This document shows, in pieces, positions 19,801-23,917 of a stretch of DNA of 23,917 nucleotides (the first letter of the stretch is position 1; each line of letters opens with the position of its first letter). Origin of the DNA: Gnetum montanum (lineage: Eukaryota > Streptophyta > Gnetopsida > Gnetales > Gnetaceae); assembly GCA_015680685.1 (NCBI GenBank), contig MNCI01024017.1:313863-337779 (forward strand), in the 5' to 3' direction. The translations under genes were made by a program, and so were the position numbers. The notes under the pieces were generated by a model. It saw nothing but the letters and a program-made list of their open reading frames with translations, did not search any database and was not told the DNA's origin.

Positions 19801-19957
19801 CAACTGTTTCAAACTGTTTCACGCATCCTAAGCACTATTGTCAACTTTGCACACCATTTTTGAGTAGGTTGCCATCTGGGAAAACTACTTGGGTGGATAG
19901 GTGAGCTGATTCGTAGAGCCTGTTTACATCTAAAGTAGAAAATGTGCCAAACTGGCC
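19291..19957 (-). repeat. Tandem duplication of about 320-340 bp in U3 of LTR F
   Basis: Unit 1 (about 19291-19614) and unit 2 (about 19615-19957) share CTTCCTGAT-GAAAG, GAAGGATTTGGAGTTGA, GTAGCGTAGCATAG, CAACTTTG, AAACTACTTGGGTGGA, GTAGAGCCT-TTTACA and AAAGTAGAAAAT in order; CTTCCTGA recurs at exactly 320 bp. This explains most of the excess length of LTR F over LTR G. Confidence 0.8.
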
Positions 19958-20061
19958 AACTTGAATTCAAAGAGTTCTCCTCCTGAAGAATTGCCATGGT
20001 GCTGCGTGAATTGCAAGGCCTGGTGAAGCAAGAATGACTTCGAATTTTTTGAGGTGTTTCA

Positions 20062-20404
20062 TTGGCCCCTCTTTGTCGATGTTTGGAGAATGGGCTCGAT
20101 AGACGTTGATAAAGAATACGAAATATTACAACAAGCACAATGCTGAGGTTGTCGCTTGGTAAGTGTCGAGATATCACTTCGCCACACTTGAGAGTGTTGC
20201 ATTGGTTTTGTAGAGGTTAAGGTAGAGAGCAAAGATGATGTTTAGCAGAGTCCCTCATTGAAGTGCTCATGAGAATCATTTGTGTTTTCATCTTTGGCTG
20301 GCGTTGTTCTTCAACCTCTCGTTGGATAGGTGTTTCCTTCATAGGATGAGTTGCATTACATCCGTGAAGGGTTTTGACTTGCCTACAAATGCTTTCCATA
20401 TAAC
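20062..20404 (-). mobile_element. Interior scrap of the F element, with polypurine tract
   Basis: The minus strand has AAAGAGGGG at 20066-20074, four bases before the LTR start, a likely polypurine tract for plus-strand priming. Upstream, a 60-codon frame (20399-20217, beginning MESICRQVKTLHGC) is open but resembles no domain I know. The segment ends at 20404, where LTR G begins, so G probably inserted into the F element. Confidence 0.5.
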
Positions 20405-20656
20405 TGAAACACCGTGAAAATTACGAGTCGGCCTCAGGCAAAGATTCGCAATTCAAGAGCGCGCATCAGCTTTGTTCCGGGACAAGTTTACGCTCTATTA
20501 CGCACAGCAGCGTAATGAGTGTAATAAGCTCCATAGTCAAAGGCAGAGTCTAGAGAAGCGCAACAGTTTGACGTTTTTTTTCTCGTGGCGCATAATTAAC
20601 TTATCGTTACGCTCGTTATGCGGCGGTGCGTACCATTGCGTATGTTATCATTCAAG

Positions 20657-20852
20657 TTATACATTGTTTACACTTCATTACGTGCAGCTGCGTAGTGAGT
20701 GTAACTTATACATTGTTTACGCTTCATTACGCGCAGTTGCGTAGTGAGCGTAACTTACACATTATTTACGCTTCACCACGCGGCGCTGCGTAGTGAGCGT
20801 AAGTTGCACATTATTTACGCTTTGTTACACGCAGTTGCGTAGTGAGCGTAAA
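20657..20852 (+). repeat. Four 49-bp tandem repeats, each a hairpin, in U3 of LTR G
   Basis: Units are 20657-20705, 20706-20754, 20755-20803 and 20804-20852, with no gaps. Each has TTACRC-TTC--TACGC facing GCGTAGTGAGYGTAA around a six-base centre, giving a stem of about 15 bp with a few mismatches. Related single hairpins lie at about 20488-20523 and, weaker, near 20600-20645 and 20868-20925. Confidence 0.85.
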
Positions 20853-21095
20853 ATAATTTTGAGCTTATTGTTTACACCAGATTATGCTCATAACGCAACG
20901 CAATGCGAATGAGTGTAATACAGCCTGAAAGCAATTAAGGCACGCTTAGCATGCACCTGCTCTTCACACGCACAACACGCAAACAAGCGTGTTGTGTGTA
21001 GTCACAGTCTGACTTAAAATGATCATGCCAGTAGGGCCCGCAATATCCGGACCCACGTCATCAAGGTTGCGCCTTTTTCATGAAGCGTCACGGCC

Positions 21096-21103
21096 TATAA
21101 ATA
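21096..21103 (+). promoter_or_regulatory. TATA box of LTR G
   Basis: GGCCTATAAATACC lies in the same context as the TATA box of LTR F, downstream of the hairpin array. Transcription probably starts 25-35 bp further on. Confidence 0.75.
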
Positions 21104-21675
21104 CCTCAGTTGACAAAGTTACAAAGGTTGGCAAATCAGAGAAGCAAAAACATATTTCCGAGCACCAGAGCACTTAGCACTTTGGAGTAGAGATACAGAG
21201 AACAACGCTTTGGCAATCGGGGACATCATCACCTTATAGCCGAAGCAGAGTACAGTTCGCTTTGAGCACCGGTGATAGGAGTAATCGTTCTGCTGAAAAG
21301 ACTCTATCAATCAGAAACAGTTGATCGGTAGACGTCAAAGCTTGGCCTGCCTTGCATCTCAGCTTTAGCCCACGAGGTAGATCGGACTTCTGTTTAGACC
21401 GTTTGCTTGTTGTTTTATGCTTGTTTCACATCCTATAATCGGGGATCCCCAGTGTAATTTCTCATACGAAATATACATTTTTAAGTCAAAGCGCAAATCT
21501 TGAAGCTACGAGCTTCTTTTATGTCAACCTCCTTTCATCATGTTTAGCATTATCACCATTGCGATCGTTTTCCCCTTGCTTTACGGCTCCTCGAATCAGA
21601 TCGCTTTCTTTTACGCACTTTACATTGTTTTACTGACCCGTAAGTCCCTGTCTGATCGACAAGACCGCTCAGGGC

Positions 21676-21722
21676 GCCACGGATTCGCTTTCTCCAGCAT
21701 AGCCCTCGCGTGGATCCGTGGC
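21676..21722 (+). other. U5 hairpin of LTR G
   Basis: GCCACGGAT (21676-21684) pairs perfectly with ATCCGTGGC (21714-21722). Inside the loop, CGC/GCG can extend the fold, and CCAGCATAGCCCTC is shared with the loop in LTR F. It ends about 70 bases before the PBS. Confidence 0.65.
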
Positions 21723-21792
21723 TAAAGTTGTGTACGCTGGAAATTTGGTCGGTATTTTCCAGCTGCCGACATTTTCCGTCATTATAGTTTTC

Positions 21793-21811
21793 TGGTGCTA
21801 GAAGGAGGACC
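21793..21811 (+). other. Probable primer-binding site of element G
   Basis: TGGTGCTAGAAGGAGGACC begins with TGG, as tRNA-primed sites do, and lies just after the LTR end. I cannot name the tRNA with confidence. It differs from the tRNA-Asp type seen in family X and element Y. Confidence 0.5.
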
Positions 21812-22033
21812 TTCAGGCTCCGATCCGAATATTTTAGGTAACCCTGTTAGAGATCCATACCCTAAACCATAAACGTAATACCTCTAGGGAAGTCTACGGT
21901 CAATCGTGTGGTGTAGATTGGTCGCAAGGACGATTTCTTTGAAATCCTACAGGGTAGAAAGCCTTTTGTGCTTTTTGTTGTCAGCCATTTGCTTTTAGAT
22001 CCGATTATCAGTTACTCTCAACTTCATTGATCA
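21812..22033 (+). other. Leader of element G between PBS and gag
   Basis: This is about 220 bp with no open frame. A TGA at 22028 lies in frame six bases before the gag ATG and supports that start. Confidence 0.6.
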
Positions 22034-23917
22034 ATGGATTCTTTTTACTCAAACACAACTGCCATGGTCGCTACCGATCTGGGTGTTGCGCCTATGAATC
22101 CTATGGTGGTTACAGGACCTGCTCCTGGTGCAACTGGACCTCAAGGACCATTGCGCCGTTCATTGAAACTTCAGGGGAAAGAGCCTATCTTCACGGTTAT
22201 AACCCCTGAAGAATACAATTTCATATGCGTCAAGATTCAGGCGAGGCTGGCTCTTAGCCGAGCCGAGCTGGAGACGAAGCGAAACTTTGAGGTGCTCCAT
22301 CGGGGGGGCTATGATTTTAAGCCAATGGCCTACGATATAATCCCCTTGACTAACCAATACCATGAATTGATCGCACAGTTGGTCATGGCCAGAGGCTAAA
22401 CTTCACAACCCGTGGTGGAGCTTCAGCATGGGGAAGAGGCAGAGGATGAATTTGCAGCTCTGTCGAAGCATTCGTTCCATACTCTGACACCCCACACACA
22501 AGAAAATCCGTTGTTCCCTTTTGACAGGGAGGCAGCCTTTCTTGACCTAGCCGTGACCACGCAGGCGCAGATCCCTGCCTTTCCGCAAGCCAACGCGCAG
22601 CCATCTGGGCTGCAAGCACAACAACCGCACCATAACGCGGGGGTGGGTCCGTCCCAACAGGTCATTAGTATTCCAGTGGTGGTCCCGGCAACTGCCACGC
22701 CCCATTTCATCCCTCAGGTATAAGCTCACACTGTACCAACAACTCATTCAGCGCAAATGTTCCCGCCCCCACCAGCTCAGCAAAATACCACAGCCGTACC
22801 ATAGCAGACCTTTATTCAATACCTTGCAACAAGTAAATGGATCAACCCTGTTACACAACACCACCCGTCTGCGGTGTACGGTACACAGCCTTTGGTCGCA
22901 CCTGCGGTGCAACTTTCACAGGTGTTTCCTCAATATACTTACCACTATCCTACGCAGCAGGCAGCAGTTAACCTCTCATCTCAGACCGGTGGATGGTGGT
23001 CTTCGTAGGCCCCCCAGCCTGCTCCACTAGTGGTTAGCCAACCACCTCCTACATTTCAGTTTCCTAGGGCTACCCACCTAGTCCAACCTCCTGTGCCTGC
23101 TGCACAGACACCCCCGTTAACAGGTCTAGATCAAGCTTTCCAGCTTATCCAGACGCTTACCGAAGAGGTTCGATGCCTCAAAACTACTGGATCTGATACC
23201 ATTCAGATCATGGACTTCTATCAGGATGATCCGATCAATCCAGTGGTCCCCGTGCTATCGTTGCCACCGGGGATGTCCCTCCCTCATTTTACCAAATATA
23301 ATGGAGAGGGGGATCCCAGCACTCATCTAGCCACCTTCAGATCTGAATCTTTGTTGTTACAACAGTGGCCGCACACTTTGATCCGAGTCTTCGCGATGTC
23401 TTTGACAGGAAAGGCTTTAGACTGATATAGAGCTCTCCCACGCTCTTCCATTTCAACCTTGGAAGAGCTGCTGACTCAATTTGTGACCCGTTTCAAATAC
23501 AACCTGAAATAGGAAGTCACGTTGGAACAACTTATGGGGGTGAAACAAGACCCGCTCGAGCCAGTCCAAAAGTTCATACAACGTTGGAATGCTACCTTGA
23601 ATGAGATCCGCGACCCGATCGCGGACTCCCATCTACTGGCTATATTCAAGGCAGCAGTCAACGACTTCATTAAGTCTAAGCTGTATTATCTTTCCCCTGG
23701 CAATATACGTCAGGCCTTCGCGCAGGTCCGAAGTATCCAAGATGCTGCGGAGGCCAGCAAAGACCCAGCATATGTCGCCTACAAAAACGCACACAACAAA
23801 GCCAAAGACAAAGGCAAGGTAGCGACAACAACAGTAGCAGCGCTGACTGAAAATGCTAAAAACAAGAACAAGAAGGTGCCCACAACAACGCCCCTTGAGG
23901 CCACGGCTGGTGCCGGC
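22034..23917 (+). pseudogene. Element G gag, in one frame with six stop codons, runs off the window
   Basis: ATG at 22034 opens a single frame of 628 codons with no frameshift. The stops are TAA 22397, TAA 22721, TAG 22802, TAG 23006, TGA 23423 and TAG 23510. Residues 1-120 include KLQGKEPIFTVITPEEYNF and a NQYHELIAQLV helix. Residues about 120-390 are rich in Pro, Gln, Ala and Thr, probably disordered. A Ty3/gypsy-type capsid domain follows (about 405-530): LPHFTKYNGEGDPSTHLATF, VFAMSLTGKALD, then a stop where relatives have Trp, YRALPRSSISTLEELLTQF and LMGVKQDPLEPVQKFIQRW. The end is Lys/Asn/Ala-rich (about 580-620). No zinc knuckle or protease is reached. Gag would form the particle that packages element RNA. 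Codon GC is clearly higher than in family-X gag, which fits a young but silenced copy or a different source lineage. Confidence 0.85.

Larger units (their letters stand above)
18170..20061 (-). mobile_element. LTR F, second retrotransposon family (minus strand, about 1.9 kb)
   Basis: On the minus strand it begins TGAAACACCTCAAAAAATTC at 20061, matching the start of LTR G (TGAAACACCGTGAAAATTAC at 20405). It then passes through U3 repeats, TATAAATA, a CAAAGGGTTGG / GAGCACTAAGCA block, TAAGTCCATGTCTGATCGAC, a U5 hairpin and GTTTTCCAGCC before ending near 18170; all of these have partners in G in the same order. A purine tract just upstream (20066-20074) marks it as a 3' LTR. It is inserted in the gag of D. 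The exact 3' base is uncertain by about five bases. Confidence 0.8.
20405..21781 (+). mobile_element. LTR G, 5' LTR of the element with gag at 22034
   Basis: It begins TGAAACACCGTG at 20405 and ends CCGTCA at 21781, about 11 bp before the probable PBS, giving 1377 bp. U3 has an array of hairpin repeats; TATAAATA is at 21096. R/U5 includes GAGCACCAGAGCACTTAGCA, TAAGTCCCTGTCTGATCGAC, a long hairpin and TATTTTCCAGC. GC and CpG content is higher than in the family-X copies, which suggests a younger insertion. The five bases before it (ATAAC, 20400-20404) would be the target-site duplication; the partner lies outside the window. Confidence 0.8.

Noticed and set aside
20472-20744. 90-codon open frame across the hairpin repeats of LTR G
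   Set aside because: The frame follows from the 49-bp repeats and the amino-acid repeats mirror them; it lies upstream of the TATA box.
20657-20852. Regular 49-bp repeats that could suggest a CRISPR array
   Set aside because: The units are contiguous, diverged from each other and without unique spacers, and they lie in the U3 of a plant LTR.
22160-22747. Several antisense frames opposite element G gag
   Set aside because: They are shadows of a GC-rich coding strand; the sense frame has the Gag capsid motifs.

Overview
The window looks like repeat-rich nuclear DNA from a land plant with a large genome. It holds decayed LTR retrotransposons, mostly or entirely Ty3/gypsy (Metaviridae). Protease, reverse transcriptase and Gag motifs of one element are of the Athila/Tat type, and two primer-binding sites resemble the 3' end of plant tRNA-Asp. 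Stop codons are frequent and mostly explained by C-to-T decay. I find no intact host gene, rRNA, tRNA, CRISPR array or prokaryotic feature. Species cannot be told from the sequence; a gymnosperm or other large-genome plant is only a guess. All homology statements come from reading and hand alignment of segments inside this window.

Layout. 1-569 (-): start of an LTR of 'family X' (copy A), inserted in the reverse transcriptase of element Y. 570-3476 (-): element Y (Athila/Tat-like) with RT, protease, Gag and a decayed tRNA-Asp PBS; its LTR ends at 3480 and lies within 3480-4376. 4377-5094 (-): family-X LTR copy E, the 3' LTR of an element whose interior fills 5095-8248. 8249-about 9050 (+): family-X LTR copy B, followed by gag (9085-10215), a Pro-rich tail ORF (10210-11082) and 1.5 kb of noncoding DNA. 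12571-13824 (+): a different promoter-like unit C with a decayed 227-codon reading frame. 13825-16754: AT-rich DNA with no supported gene. 16755-18166 (+): family-X copy D (LTR, PBS, start of gag). 18170-20061 (-): LTR F of a second family, inserted in the gag of D. 20062-20404: a scrap of F's interior. 20405-23917 (+): element G of the same family as F, with 5' LTR, PBS and a long GC-richer gag running off the window.

The most informative points are these. Family X looks like a non-autonomous gag-only (TR-GAG-like) family: two opposed copies (B and E) are collinear from the tail ORF through the same noncoding blocks, with no recognisable pol. Family-X LTRs and the unrelated promoter C carry GATATC-centred inverted repeats just upstream of TATAAATA. 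LTRs F and G share a U5 hairpin whose stem has changed on both sides while its loop stayed conserved, and both have U3 arrays of small hairpins.

The order of insertion can be read: Y is oldest; A and E landed in or next to Y; B landed in E's element; F landed in D; G landed in F's element. Two single N positions (9023 and 11801) mark assembly joins. One of them is flanked by an 84-bp duplication that is probably artificial.
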